NCBI GenBank assembly: GCA_038234785.1
Contig: JBBQTC010000045.1
Coordinates: 1 to 35,889 of the forward strand
Direction of reading: 5' to 3'
DNA: 35,889 nt
From: UBA668 sp038234785
GTDB taxonomy: Bacteria; Actinomycetota; Acidimicrobiia; Acidimicrobiales; Ilumatobacteraceae
Position 1 is the stretch's first letter. Each line of letters begins with the position of its first letter. Positions 23,002 through 32,745 of the stretch are shown piece after piece. The notes beneath the pieces were generated by a model, which saw only the letters and a program-made list of their open reading frames with translations, made no database searches and was not told the DNA's origin. The position numbers were made by a program, and so were the translations under genes.

Positions 23002-25278
23002 TCAGAAGACGATGTCGGTCGGCCGAACCGGGACCCGATCGAGGTCCTTGCCGAGGGCGTCACGGAGCGCCGCGACGACGGCGGGTGTGCTCGACACGGT
23101 GGGTGGCTCGCCCACGCCTTTGGCACCGAGGGGCGCCTGCGGTTCGGGCTCCTCGACCAATCCGATCACGACGTCGGGCATGTCCAGAAAGGTGGGCAGC
23201 AGGTAGTCGGTGAAGCTCGCGTTCCGCACGTGTCCGCCGACGAGGATGATCTCCTCCATCACGGCGAGGCCGACTCCCTGGGCGATGCCGCCCTCGATCT
23301 GCCCCGTCACACTCAGTGGGTTCAGCGCCCGGCCGACATCCTGGACCGTGGCCACCTGCACGACCTTGACGAGACCCAGTTCGGGGTCGACGTCGACGAC
23401 CGCCCGATGCGCGGCGAACGCGAACGCGGTGTGGCAGTTGCCTTGACCCGACTCGTCGAGATCCTCGGTGGGGCGATGGTGGTGCTCGAAGGTCTCGTCG
23501 AGCTCGATTCCCTTCGTCGCCTCGGTCACGGAGATGCGCAACGTGCCCATCGTGTCGATCACGTCGGTGCCGTCGATCTCCAGCCGCAACGGGTCGATGT
23601 CGTGTGCCGAGCCCACCATCTCGAACAGCCGTTCACGCACCAGCCGGCACGCACCGTCGACCGCTCCGCCGCTCATCCAGGTCTGACGCGACGCCGAGGT
23701 CGACCCTGCGGAGCCGATCGTGGTGTCGATCGGTGCGAGCACGACATCGTCGACCCCGAGCACCGTTCGGGCGATCTGGCCGGCCAACGTCACGAAGCCC
23801 TGGCCCACTTCGGATGTGGCGAACTTCACCGTGGCGACACCGTCGCCAAGACGGACGCGAGCCGTGGAGAAGTCGTCGAACCCCTCGCTGTACATGAGGT
23901 TCTTGATGCTGACGGCCCACCCGATTCCACGGCGCACCTGGCCCGCGTCGGCGGTGAGCCCGGCACCGCCCGGCAGCCTCAGCGGGTCGCCGTCGCGACC
24001 GCCGACGGGCTCGTCGGGCAGCGGAAGTGCGGCCAACTCGCGGATGAGGCGCTCCACCGGTGCGACGCTCTCGACGACCTGTCCGGTGATGAGACGGTCA
24101 CCGGTCTTCATCGCGTTGCGCAAGCGGATCTCGAGCGGGTCCAGACCGCACGCAGCGGCGAGCTTGTCCATCTGCCCCTCGTGAGCGAAGCACGCCTGCA
24201 CCACACCGAACCCACGCATCGCACCACACGGAAGGTTGTTCGTGCGCACGGCCCAGCCGTCGACGGTGGCGTTCTCGCAGCGGTACGGGCCCTGCGTGTG
24301 GGTGATCCCGTTGAGCAGCACGGCCGAAGAGGTGGAGGCATACGCGCCGCCATCGAACACGAACCGGGCCTCGACCCGCAGGAGGCGGCCGTCGGCGTCG
24401 GCGTGATGCCGCATCCAGATGCGACACGGGTGGCGGTGGACATGCCCGAGGAAACTCTCCGAACGGCTGTAGGCCATCCGCACCGGTCGCCCCGTTCGGA
24501 GCGCGAGCAGACAGGTGTGCACTTGCAGACTGATGTCCTCACGAGCCCCGAACGCGCCGCCCACCCCGCCGAGCACCAGCCGCACCCGCTCCTCGGGCAA
24601 GGCGAGGCACTTTGCGATCTGCGTGCGGTCCTCGTGGAGCCATTGCGTGGCGACATGGAGTTCGACACCGGCGCCACCGGGATCCGGCACGGCCAGCGCC
24701 GCCTCGAGCCCGAGGAACGCCTGATCCTGCATGCCCAACTCGTACTCTCCCTCGACCACCACGACACCCTGCAGGTGCTGGTCGCCGCGCACGATTCGTT
24801 GGTGGCGGATGACGTTGCCGTCAGGGTGGATCGGCGGGTGCGACCCGTCCACGGCCCGCTCGGGATCCGTGAGTGGTTCGAGCACCTCGTACTCCACCAC
24901 GATTGCGGCGAGTGCCCGGCGACAGGTCTCGGGATGGTCTGCGGCGACGGCCGCGACGGGTTCGCCGACGAATCGGACGACATCGTGAGCGAACACCGGC
25001 TGGTCGTGACTGATCAACCCGTACGTGGGGACGCCCGGCACATCCTCTGCGGTGACGATGGCCTCGACGCCGTCGATCCTCCACGCGCCCGACACGTCGA
25101 TACGAACGATGCGGGCGTACGGGTGCGGCGATCGCAGCGTGGCCCCCCACAGGAAGCCGTCGGCCGAGCGATCGCCCGAGAACTCGAACGAGCCCTGCAC
25201 CTTCGCCACGCCGTCGGGACGGAGCGCGCTCTCACCGAGGCGGCCAGCGACGCCGCTGCGAACCGCTGCATCGGTCAC
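23002..25278 (-). CDS. Molybdenum hydroxylase large subunit (xanthine dehydrogenase-like)
   Basis: A 758-residue molybdopterin-binding catalytic subunit. The N-terminal a/b hammerhead domain has DGVAKVQGSFEFSGD and DVVRFVGEPVAAV. Cofactor-binding segments are GGVGGAFGARED, GAMRGFGVVQACFAHE and the pterin segment around EVGQGFVTLAGQ. The active-site base is Glu724 in GAKGVGEPPT. RGFG at the molybdenum site is xanthine-dehydrogenase-like, and the CO-dehydrogenase loop (AYRCSFR) is absent, so a purine or other N-heterocycle or aldehyde is the expected substrate. The GTG start at 25278 overlaps the iron-sulfur subunit stop by GTGA. Together with 25275-26628 it forms a complete three-subunit enzyme in one operon. 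Confidence 0.9.
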   Translation of the reverse strand: MTDAAVRSGVAGRLGESALRPDGVAKVQGSFEFSGDRSADGFLWGATLRSPHPYARIVRIDVSGAWRIDGVEAIVTAEDVPGVPTYGLISHDQPVFAHDVVRFVGEPVAAVAADHPETCRRALAAIVVEYEVLEPLTDPERAVDGSHPPIHPDGNVIRHQRIVRGDQHLQGVVVVEGEYELGMQDQAFLGLEAALAVPDPGGAGVELHVATQWLHEDRTQIAKCLALPEERVRLVLGGVGGAFGAREDISLQVHTCLLALRTGRPVRMAYSRSESFLGHVHRHPCRIWMRHHADADGRLLRVEARFVFDGGAYASTSSAVLLNGITHTQGPYRCENATVDGWAVRTNNLPCGAMRGFGVVQACFAHEGQMDKLAAACGLDPLEIRLRNAMKTGDRLITGQVVESVAPVERLIRELAALPLPDEPVGGRDGDPLRLPGGAGLTADAGQVRRGIGWAVSIKNLMYSEGFDDFSTARVRLGDGVATVKFATSEVGQGFVTLAGQIARTVLGVDDVVLAPIDTTIGSAGSTSASRQTWMSGGAVDGACRLVRERLFEMVGSAHDIDPLRLEIDGTDVIDTMGTLRISVTEATKGIELDETFEHHHRPTEDLDESGQGNCHTAFAFAAHRAVVDVDPELGLVKVVQVATVQDVGRALNPLSVTGQIEGGIAQGVGLAVMEEIILVGGHVRNASFTDYLLPTFLDMPDVVIGLVEEPEPQAPLGAKGVGEPPTVSSTPAVVAALRDALGKDLDRVPVRPTDIVF

Positions 25279-25787
25279 TGCGCACCTGCCCGCCGCGACA
25301 CGGCCACTCGTTGCACGGCGTCGATGATGCGGCCGTAGCCGGTGCACCGGCAGATGTTCCCGGACAACTCCTCACGGATCTCCATCTCCGAGGGTTCGGG
25401 CGAGCGATCGAGGAGCGAGTGCGTGGCCATGATCAGCCCGGGGGTGCAGAACCCGCACTGCACCGCGCCGGCGTCGACGAACGCCTGCTGCACGTCGCTC
25501 GGCGCACCCACCGGAGCGATGCCTTCGATCGTGACGATCTGTTGACCGGTCGCACTTGCCGCGAGGACGAGGCATCCGCAGACCAGGTTGCCGTCGATGA
25601 GCACACTGCACGAGCCGCACTCCCCCTGTTCGCACGCTCCCTTGCTCCCCATGAGTCCCAGCCGTTCGCGCAGGACGTAGAGCAGGCTCTCCCCCACCCA
25701 CGCGTCGTGCACCTCTCGGCCCACGCCGTTGACGTGCAATGTGTAGGCGAGCCCCTCGCCGGTCGCCTCGTTCGACGCGTCACTCAT
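25275..25787 (-). CDS. Molybdenum hydroxylase 2Fe-2S subunit
   Basis: A 170-residue electron-transfer subunit with two [2Fe-2S] sites. The plant-type ferredoxin cluster uses Cys52, Cys57 and Cys60 (GACEQGECGSC) with Cys70 or Cys72. The second cluster uses Cys111 and Cys114 (QCGFCTPG) and Cys146 and Cys148 (NICRCTGY). Length and motif order match the XdhC/CoxS group. The ATG at 25787 overlaps the stop of the FAD subunit gene by 8 bases, and its own stop overlaps the large subunit start. No twin-arginine signal is seen, so the enzyme is cytoplasmic. Confidence 0.93.
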   Translation of the reverse strand: MSDASNEATGEGLAYTLHVNGVGREVHDAWVGESLLYVLRERLGLMGSKGACEQGECGSCSVLIDGNLVCGCLVLAASATGQQIVTIEGIAPVGAPSDVQQAFVDAGAVQCGFCTPGLIMATHSLLDRSPEPSEMEIREELSGNICRCTGYGRIIDAVQRVAVSRRAGAQ

Positions 25788-26628
25788 TCGGGAACGCCCT
25801 CCTCAGCAGCCGACCGGCGAGCACACCGACAGCGTGTCGGCGGTAGTCGGCGGTCGAGCGATGGTCGTCGATGGGTCGCGCCGCCCGTCGCGCGGCCTCG
25901 CGGCATCGGTCGATGGCGTCGACGGACAACTGTCGCTCACCGAAGTCGGCGAGCTCGGCAACCAGTGCCTCGACCTCGGGGCAGCGAAGGATGACGGGAC
26001 CGACCGAACCGAGCGCGAGCGAGACGGACCCGTCGCCGACGACCAGCGCGGCGCTGGCCACGGCGATCACCATCGCGTTGCGGACGCCCACCTTCGCGTA
26101 GCCCTGCCAGCCCGACAGCACCGGGACCGTGATCGCCGTGATGAGCTCTCCCGGTTGGCGCACCGTGCGCTTCGGGCCGACCATGAACTCCCCGAACGGG
26201 ACCAGCCGAGTGCCGGCCGACGACTGCAGTTCGACGACCGCGTCGAGTGCGGCGAGCACCGGGAGTCCGTCGCCGGCGGGCGAACACGTGCCGACGTTGC
26301 CACCGATCGTGGCGGCGTGACGGATCTGCGGTGAGCCCACCGTTCGAGCGGCCTGCGCCAGCGCCGGGACCCACTGCCCGATCGGGTCACGCTCGATCTC
26401 CGCGTAGGTGACGCCCGCGCCGATGCGCAACGTGCCCGAGCGCGGGTCGTGATACCAGGTGCACAGTTCTGGCACGCGGTTGACCACGACCACCGTGCCG
26501 GCGACCCGCCGATGCCCACCGTTGATCTCGACCATGAGGTCGGTGCCACCGGCCAGCACGGTGGCATCGGGCGCGGCGGCGATCGCCTGCAGCGCAGCGT
26601 CGAGGGAGGTGGGGACGAGCACGGACAT
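25780..26628 (-). CDS. Molybdenum hydroxylase FAD subunit
   Basis: A 282-residue FAD-binding subunit of the CoxM/XdhB family. Residues about 25-35 hold the FAD-contact motif VLAGGTDLMVEI, and IRHAATIGGNVGTCSPAGD (about 108-126) is the second FAD motif. The C-terminal CO-dehydrogenase-flavoprotein domain follows. It takes electrons from the iron-sulfur subunit and passes them to NAD or a quinone. ATG 26628 lies 10 bases after TAAAGT; the frame is open far upstream inside the PPK2 gene without support. First gene of the operon 26628-23002. Confidence 0.9.
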   Translation of the reverse strand: MSVLVPTSLDAALQAIAAAPDATVLAGGTDLMVEINGGHRRVAGTVVVVNRVPELCTWYHDPRSGTLRIGAGVTYAEIERDPIGQWVPALAQAARTVGSPQIRHAATIGGNVGTCSPAGDGLPVLAALDAVVELQSSAGTRLVPFGEFMVGPKRTVRQPGELITAITVPVLSGWQGYAKVGVRNAMVIAVASAALVVGDGSVSLALGSVGPVILRCPEVEALVAELADFGERQLSVDAIDRCREAARRAARPIDDHRSTADYRRHAVGVLAGRLLRRAFPNE

Positions 26629-26638
26629 CTCAGGGTCG

Positions 26639-26644
26639 ACTTTA
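26639..26644 (-). promoter_or_regulatory. -10 box TAAAGT of the molybdenum hydroxylase operon
   Basis: On the minus strand TAAAGT is followed by 10 bases and the ATG at 26628. The PPK2 stop lies 8 bases upstream, so this operon probably has its own promoter rather than relying on read-through. Confidence 0.4.
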
Positions 26645-26651
26645 CAATTCG

Positions 26652-27464
26652 TCAAACGACGATGGTGCCCTCGATGCCGGGTTCTTCGGGCGGCAGCGTC
26701 GGATGCATCTTCTCCAGCGTGTTGAGGAGGATCCGCGCGACGGCGAGGTTGCGGACCCAGTTGCGATCCGCAGGCACGACGTACCACGGCGCGTACTTGG
26801 TCGAGGTGCGCCGAATCGCGTCCTCGTAGGCCTTCTGGTAGTCGGGCCACAGTGCGCGATCATCGAGGTCGCCGGCGCGGAACTTCCAGCGCTTCTCCGG
26901 ATTGTCGACGCGCTCTTGCAGTCGCTCTCGCTGTTGTTCCTTGGAGACGTTGAGGAAGCACTTGACGACAGTCGTTCCCTCGTCGCTGAGCATCTGCTCG
27001 AAGGCGTTGATGTGACCGAACCGCTTCGACCACACCGACTTGGGGACGATCTCCTTCACACGCACGACGAGCACGTCCTCGTAGTGGCTGCGGTTGAAGA
27101 TGCCGATCGTGCCGCGAGCCGGCGTGACAGCGTGGACACGCCACAGATAGTCGTGTTCCACCTCCGGCCCGCCGGGCGCCTTGAAGCCGCTGACCGAGAC
27201 CCCCGCCGGGTTGAGACCCGACAGGATGTTGCGGATCGTGCCGTCCTTGCCTGCCGCATCCATCGCCTGCAGGACCAACAGCACGCTGTGGCGGCCCTCC
27301 GCGAACAGTCGTTGCTGGAGGAGGTCGATGCGAGCCTTCACGCGCTCGAGCTCTGCCTTCGCCCACACCTTGTCCCATCCGAACGTGTCGTCGGTGTCGT
27401 GGTGACGCAGTGCGAACCTGCTGCCGGGCTCGATCTTCAGAGCGGTAGTGGGATCCTTCGCCAT
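26652..27464 (-). CDS. Polyphosphate kinase 2 family (PPK2)
   Basis: A 270-residue PPK2-fold enzyme that transfers phosphate between polyphosphate and nucleotides. The Walker A is MDAAGKDGT (68-76), and the segment GIFNRSHYEDVL (about 121-132) carries the conserved Arg and Asp of the Walker B and lid region. The short single-domain size is that of one-domain PPK2 enzymes, which phosphorylate nucleoside mono- or diphosphates with polyphosphate; the subclass is inferred. ATG 27464 is preceded by TAGCGT six bases upstream, whose first three bases are the stop codon of the DUF5522 gene. Confidence 0.9.
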   Translation of the reverse strand: MAKDPTTALKIEPGSRFALRHHDTDDTFGWDKVWAKAELERVKARIDLLQQRLFAEGRHSVLLVLQAMDAAGKDGTIRNILSGLNPAGVSVSGFKAPGGPEVEHDYLWRVHAVTPARGTIGIFNRSHYEDVLVVRVKEIVPKSVWSKRFGHINAFEQMLSDEGTTVVKCFLNVSKEQQRERLQERVDNPEKRWKFRAGDLDDRALWPDYQKAYEDAIRRTSTKYAPWYVVPADRNWVRNLAVARILLNTLEKMHPTLPPEEPGIEGTIVV

Positions 27465-27470
27465 GCCGCG

Positions 27471-27476
27471 ACGCTA
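27471..27476 (-). promoter_or_regulatory. -10 box TAGCGT of PPK2, formed with a stop codon
   Basis: On the minus strand TAG (27476-27474) ends the DUF5522 gene, and TAGCGT runs on to 27471, followed by CGCGGC and the PPK2 ATG at 27464. Confidence 0.5.
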
Positions 27477-27719
27477 CTGCTCCGTCGGCGTTCGCGCCTC
27501 GTACGGGCAGTGCCGACAGCCACTGTCACAGCAGTAGTCGCGGTCGGCGAGGAACTGCGCAGTGAAGACCGTGAACCCGGTCACCGGGTCTCGGTACGAC
27601 ACGTTCCCGGCGGCGGTCGCAGCGGCGTGACGGGCCATCCCCTCGACGTATCCACGATGCTTCGGCGAGTAGCGCTTCGGCAGCGGCACGGCGACGTGGT
27701 CGTGGCGGAGTGCTCGCAC
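27474..27719 (-). CDS. DUF5522 cysteine-rich small protein
   Basis: An 81-residue protein whose C-terminal RDYCCDSGCRHCPY (Cys63, 64, 68, 71) matches the DUF5522 family, small bacterial proteins with a CC-x3-C-x2-C arrangement that looks like a zinc or iron-sulfur site. The N-terminal half is basic (VPLPKRYSPKHRGY). Function is unknown. GTG 27719 is 7 bases behind TACGGT. It stands directly upstream of PPK2 and divergent from the peptide importer. Confidence 0.78.
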   Translation of the reverse strand: MRALRHDHVAVPLPKRYSPKHRGYVEGMARHAAATAAGNVSYRDPVTGFTVFTAQFLADRDYCCDSGCRHCPYEARTPTEQ

Positions 27720-27726
27720 GGCGGGG

Positions 27727-27732
27727 ACCGTA
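27727..27732 (-). promoter_or_regulatory. -10 box TACGGT of the DUF5522 gene
   Basis: On the minus strand TACGGT is followed by CCCCGCC and the GTG at 27719, another leaderless arrangement. Confidence 0.5.
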
Positions 27733-27740
27733 CCTCCATG

Positions 27741-27771
27741 TTGCCGAGACTCATACTGATGTGGCTAAGGT
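27741..27771 (+). promoter_or_regulatory. Possible promoter of the peptide importer operon
   Basis: TTGCCG (27741-27746) and TAAGGT (27766-27771) are separated by 19 bases. Unlike the other promoters it is followed by a leader of about 75 bases and a ribosome-binding site. Confidence 0.35.
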
Positions 27772-27838
27772 GCGCTTCGCCGAGGTGTGATGGGGGTCAC
27801 ATCCACCGTGACGCATCGGCACACAACGTTCATGATCG

Positions 27839-27845
27839 AAGGGGG
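27839..27845 (+). promoter_or_regulatory. Shine-Dalgarno AAGGGGG fixing the binding-protein start
   Basis: AAGGGGG is 7 bases before GTG 27853. It decides between this GTG and the in-frame ATGs at 27787 and 27832, both of which lack such a site and would put charged residues before the signal peptide. Confidence 0.65.
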
Positions 27846-27852
27846 AAAATAC

Positions 27853-29658
27853 GTGGGAATCACACGATCGACCGGGCGATCCGGTCGAATGCTCGTAGCG
27901 GGACTGGTCAGCCTTGGGCTGCTCACCGTTGCCTGCAGCAAGAAAGACGACGGCGCAAGTACGGCCACCACCACCGCCGACACCGCCGGAGGCCCCGACA
28001 CCACGGCGACTCCCGGTGAGACGACGGTGCCCGACACCACGGTGCCCGCCGAGAAGCCGGTCACCGGCGGGTCGGTGGTCGTCAGCGGCGAAGCCGAAGT
28101 GGCCAACCCGTGGACACCCGTGGCGATGCAGTGCGACTCGTACTGCTCACAGCGCGCCCGCACCTTCTACGACTCGGTTGCGGTCGTCGGCAGTGACAAC
28201 AAGGTGCATCCGTTCCTGGCCGAGAGCATCACGCCCAACGCCGACTTCACGCAGTGGACCATCAAGATCCGCTCCGGCATCAGCTTCACCGATGGGACGC
28301 CGGTCGACGGTGCAGCCGTCCTCCGCAACCTGAACGACACCGGCAGCGGTCTGCTCGTGGGCAAGGCCCTCAACGACCTCGCCCGCTCGGTTCCCGGTGA
28401 CGCCACCTCGGCCTTCAAGAGCGAGGTCGTCGACGGCCAGACCTTCACACTCTTCACCGGCAAGGACGGCGACGGAGCGAACCCGATTCCGTGGCCCGGC
28501 TTCGACTTCTACCTCACCGGCCAGTGGGGTCTCGTGGCCAGCCCGGCGTACCTCGACGCGGCGAAGGCCGATCCCACCGTCGCATCCAAGCCAGTCGGTT
28601 CCGGCCCGTTCATCGTCCAGAGCTACGCACCACGCGACGCCCTTGTCGTCACCCGCAACCCCGACTACTGGTTGAAGGACGCCGACGGCGTGCAACTGCC
28701 CTACTTGGACAAGATCACGTTCAAGGTGATCGAGGATTCGCAGACGGCCGAGCAGGCGCTGCAGGACGGCAACATCGACATCACGTCGACGTCGTCGGCC
28801 CAGGTCATCGCCGATTTCCGCGAAACGCCTGACGAGTTCCCGATGAGCGAGCAGAGCACCCTCACCGAGACCAACTACATCCTCGTCGACCAGGCCAAGC
28901 CCGGGCCCACGAGTGACGTCCGGGTCCGATGCGCACTGTCGAAGGCCATCGACCGCACCGAGCTCATCGACCTCACGGCCGGTGGCATCCTGCAGCCGGC
29001 CAACGGAGTGTTCTCGCCGGGCCAAGAGGGTTACCTCGCCGACAACGGCTTCGATCCTGCCCAGGACATCGAAGGCGCCAAGGCCCTCATCGAGGAGTAC
29101 AAGACGGCGACCGGCGCGACGTCGGTCGATGTGCACTACGGTCACACCGCCGATCGCATCGGTGACCAGACCGCAGAGCTGCTGAAGGGCTACTGGAACG
29201 CGATCGGCGTGAACACCACGATCGACGTCGTCCCCCAGGATCAGTTCATCACGCTGGCCCTGCTCGGCGACCCGAGCTTCTACATGTTCGGATGGCGTCA
29301 GCACGCCGGCGTCACCGTCGACCAGCAGAACTTCTGGTGGAACAGCGCCAGCGGAACCGCAGATGGTGCGCTCTCGCTGAACTTCTCCCGCATCAACGAC
29401 CCCGAAGTCGACGCGCTGCTGGCCACCGCCCGCAGTGAGACCGACCCGGCCAAGCGTGCGGCAGCCGCCGAGGACATCAACCGCAACTTCGCCAAGAACT
29501 GCTATCAGATCCCGACGTCGTGGACGCTGTGGGGGACCCCCCACAAGCCGAACATCAAGGGCTTGGCCAGCTTCACGCTGCCCGACGGCACCGTGGTCGC
29601 CGACGGTGCCGGATTCTCCGGCCAGTTCTGGATGACTTCCATGTGGGTGTCCGCCTGA
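27853..29658 (+). CDS. Peptide-type ABC importer binding lipoprotein (DppA/OppA-like)
   Basis: A 601-residue secreted SBP_bac_5 protein. The N-terminus has several Arg residues, a hydrophobic core and the lipobox LTVAC with Cys28, followed by a long Thr/Pro/Asp linker. Family landmarks are FLAESITPNADFTQWTIKIR, GSGPFIVQSY, the RNPDYW segment and the VRCALSKAIDRTEL helix. It captures peptides or another small ligand for the permeases encoded downstream. Unusual are the paired cysteines in MQCDSYCSQ near the mature N-terminus and further Cys in NCYQIPTSW, which could form disulfides. A large hairpin separates it from the permease gene. Confidence 0.9.
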   Translation: MGITRSTGRSGRMLVAGLVSLGLLTVACSKKDDGASTATTTADTAGGPDTTATPGETTVPDTTVPAEKPVTGGSVVVSGEAEVANPWTPVAMQCDSYCSQRARTFYDSVAVVGSDNKVHPFLAESITPNADFTQWTIKIRSGISFTDGTPVDGAAVLRNLNDTGSGLLVGKALNDLARSVPGDATSAFKSEVVDGQTFTLFTGKDGDGANPIPWPGFDFYLTGQWGLVASPAYLDAAKADPTVASKPVGSGPFIVQSYAPRDALVVTRNPDYWLKDADGVQLPYLDKITFKVIEDSQTAEQALQDGNIDITSTSSAQVIADFRETPDEFPMSEQSTLTETNYILVDQAKPGPTSDVRVRCALSKAIDRTELIDLTAGGILQPANGVFSPGQEGYLADNGFDPAQDIEGAKALIEEYKTATGATSVDVHYGHTADRIGDQTAELLKGYWNAIGVNTTIDVVPQDQFITLALLGDPSFYMFGWRQHAGVTVDQQNFWWNSASGTADGALSLNFSRINDPEVDALLATARSETDPAKRAAAAEDINRNFAKNCYQIPTSWTLWGTPHKPNIKGLASFTLPDGTVVADGAGFSGQFWMTSMWVSA

Positions 29659-29673
29659 CCGAATGACTCAACT

Positions 29674-29709
29674 GAGGTGGGTGCGTGGCAGCGGCCGCGC
29701 ACCCACCTC
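29674..29709 (+). promoter_or_regulatory. Intercistronic 12-bp hairpin after the binding-protein gene
   Basis: GAGGTGGGTGCG (29674-29685) pairs perfectly with CGCACCCACCTC (29698-29709) across a 12-base loop. A pyrimidine-rich stretch (CCCTTCTTCTCTTC) follows. It probably acts as a partial terminator or an mRNA 3'-end stabiliser, allowing more binding protein than permease. Confidence 0.7.
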
Positions 29710-29741
29710 GATTCGGTTCCCTTCTTCTCTTCGAGGTTCTG

Positions 29742-30707
29742 GTGCGCTACCTGGTTCAACGTCTGCTCCGCTTTGCCGTCGTCTTCTTCATCGTCACCTT
29801 CGGCCTGATGGTGCTGATGCGCCTCGGCATGAATCACCCCGGTGACCCCGCTCGCACCATGCTCGGCGGAACGGTCACCCAGGCCCAGATCGACGACGTC
29901 ACGGCGCGCTACCACCTGGACTCGCGCCTCATCGTCCAGTACTGGTTCTGGCTCAAGGGCATGGTCACCGGCGACATGGGGGTGTCGGTGCAGCAAAACC
30001 TGCCGGTCTCCACCTACATCGGCACGCGTGTCCTCGTCACCTTCTTCCTCGGCGTCTATTCGCTGCTGCTGGCCATCGTGGTTGCCATCCCGGTGGCCGT
30101 CTTCCAGTCCTACAAACGTGACTCGGTTCGCGACAAGTTCCTGAGCGTGTCGTCGTTCGCGTTCGTGGCCATCCCGCCGGTGGTCATGGGGGTGCTGCTC
30201 ATCCAACTCTTCGTCATCCATCTGGGCTGGTTCCCCCGGACCGGCGAGAAGATCTATCCGTGGGACGACCCCGTCGCCCATGTCAAGAACTTCGCCCTTC
30301 CCGTGCTCGCCCTGGCGCTGCCGGTGGGTGCGGTGTTCAGCCGGCTCCTGCGCGCCGACATGGTGCGCACGCTGCAAAGTGACTTCATCACCCTTGCCAG
30401 CGCCAAAGGGGTGTCCACCCAGCGAATCCTCTGGCGTCACGGTCTGCGGAACTCTCTGTTCTCGCTCGTCACGTCGATCGGGCTGCAGCTCGCCGGCATC
30501 GTCGGCGGCGCGATCGTCGTCGAACAACTCTTCAACATGAAAGGAATGGGCACACTGCTCGTGTCGACGATCCTGAGCAAGGATCTGTTCGTGGTCCAAG
30601 CCCTCTCTGCGATCATCGTGGCGACGGTGGTCATGGTGAATCTTGTCGTCGACCTTTCGTATGCCCTCATCGACCCCCGCATTCGCCAGATGCGCGCGCT
30701 GAGCTGA
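29742..30707 (+). CDS. Peptide-type ABC importer permease 1 (DppB-like)
   Basis: A 321-residue membrane protein. The first span (LLRFAVVFFIVTFGLMVLM) follows the start MRYLVQRLL at once, which is usual for DppB. The family stretch NHPGDPARTMLGG comes next. The ATPase-contact loop is ASAKGVSTQRILWRHGLRNS, with about six membrane spans in total. GTG 29742 fits the conserved N-terminus and has GAGG about 5 bases upstream. An ATG at 29685 would add 19 residues lying inside the hairpin and is rejected. It heterodimerises with the next permease. Confidence 0.9.
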   Translation: MRYLVQRLLRFAVVFFIVTFGLMVLMRLGMNHPGDPARTMLGGTVTQAQIDDVTARYHLDSRLIVQYWFWLKGMVTGDMGVSVQQNLPVSTYIGTRVLVTFFLGVYSLLLAIVVAIPVAVFQSYKRDSVRDKFLSVSSFAFVAIPPVVMGVLLIQLFVIHLGWFPRTGEKIYPWDDPVAHVKNFALPVLALALPVGAVFSRLLRADMVRTLQSDFITLASAKGVSTQRILWRHGLRNSLFSLVTSIGLQLAGIVGGAIVVEQLFNMKGMGTLLVSTILSKDLFVVQALSAIIVATVVMVNLVVDLSYALIDPRIRQMRALS

Positions 30708-30715
30708 GGTATCAC

Positions 30716-31668
30716 ATGACCGCAACCATCGAAGCTCCCGTCGTCGAGATGCCGGCCGACGCGCCCCCACCGAAGGACTCACTGCGCAAGCGACTCCACA
30801 TCCCCCGCTTCTCGGTGCTGTTCAGCGTCCTCTGGCTCGTCGGCCTCACCACGCTCACGCTGCTCGCCAACTACGCCCCGTCCGTCGTGCAGAGCATCAT
30901 GTATCCGTACAGCACCAAGATCCGGGCCAACGGCAAGGCAGCCAAGTATCTGGCCCCCAATGCGCAGAACTGGTTCGGCACCGGCAAGAGCGCCGAGGAC
31001 ATCTTCTCTCACTGCATCTACGGTGCCAAGGTGACGCTCATCATCGGCGTGGGGGCCACGCTTGTCGGGCTCATCGTCGGAGGGTTCATCGGCATCGTGT
31101 CGGGCTACTTCCGTGGCTGGACCGATCGCATCTCGTCGATCTTCACCGACTGCCTCCTCTCGATCCCTCCCCTGTTGTTGGCGCTGATCCTGATCCTGCG
31201 CCTCGACGATCTCAAGGATGTCTACAGCTGGCTCAGCTGGTGTACCCGGACATGGCAGATCACCCTCACGCTCGGGTTGGTCGCCGTCGCCCCGTTCGCC
31301 CGGATCGTGCGAGCTCAGACGCTCACCCTGCGCGAGCGCGAGTTCGTGATGGCCGCGCGCAGTCTTGGCGCCAACCGGAGCCGCATCATCTTCCGCGAGC
31401 TGCTCCCCAACCTGGTGCCGGCAATGCTCACTGTGGCGTTCACCGGCCTCGGCATTCTGATCGCCGCCGAAGCGGGCCTGGCCTTCCTCGGCCTCGGCGT
31501 CGAGAGCCCGCACACGTGGGGCAAGATGATCGACATCGCCCGAGACGACATCGACAAGGCTTGGTGGGCCACGGTGTTCCCGTGCCTCATGCTGTTCCTG
31601 ACCGTGCTCTCGTTCAACCTTCTCGGCGATGAACTCGCCCGCCGCTTCGACATCAGAGAGGCCTCCGT

Positions 31669-31672
<4 letters not shown>
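30716..31672 (+). CDS. Peptide-type ABC importer permease 2 (DppC-like)
   Basis: A 318-residue membrane protein with a proline-rich cytoplasmic N-terminus. The first span is at about 35-55, then an extracytoplasmic stretch with AQNWFGTGKSAEDIFSHCIY, the standard DppC motif for the gating loop. The ATPase-contact loop is ARSLGANRSRIIFRELLPNL, followed by LAFLGLGVESPHTWGKMI near the C-terminus, also a DppC hallmark. It follows the first permease by 8 bases and overlaps the next ATPase gene by ATGA. Confidence 0.92.

Positions 31673-32744
<1,072 letters not shown>

Positions 32745-32745
<1 letters not shown>

Noticed and set aside
23230..25338. A 702-codon open frame opposite the molybdenum hydroxylase large subunit
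   Set aside because: Antisense shadow again. The minus-strand protein has all cofactor motifs, while the plus-strand one is repetitive His/Arg/Asp-rich sequence.
29685..29741. ATG start at 29685 for the first peptide permease
   Set aside because: It lies inside the 12-bp hairpin and would add 19 non-conserved residues before the usual N-terminal membrane span.
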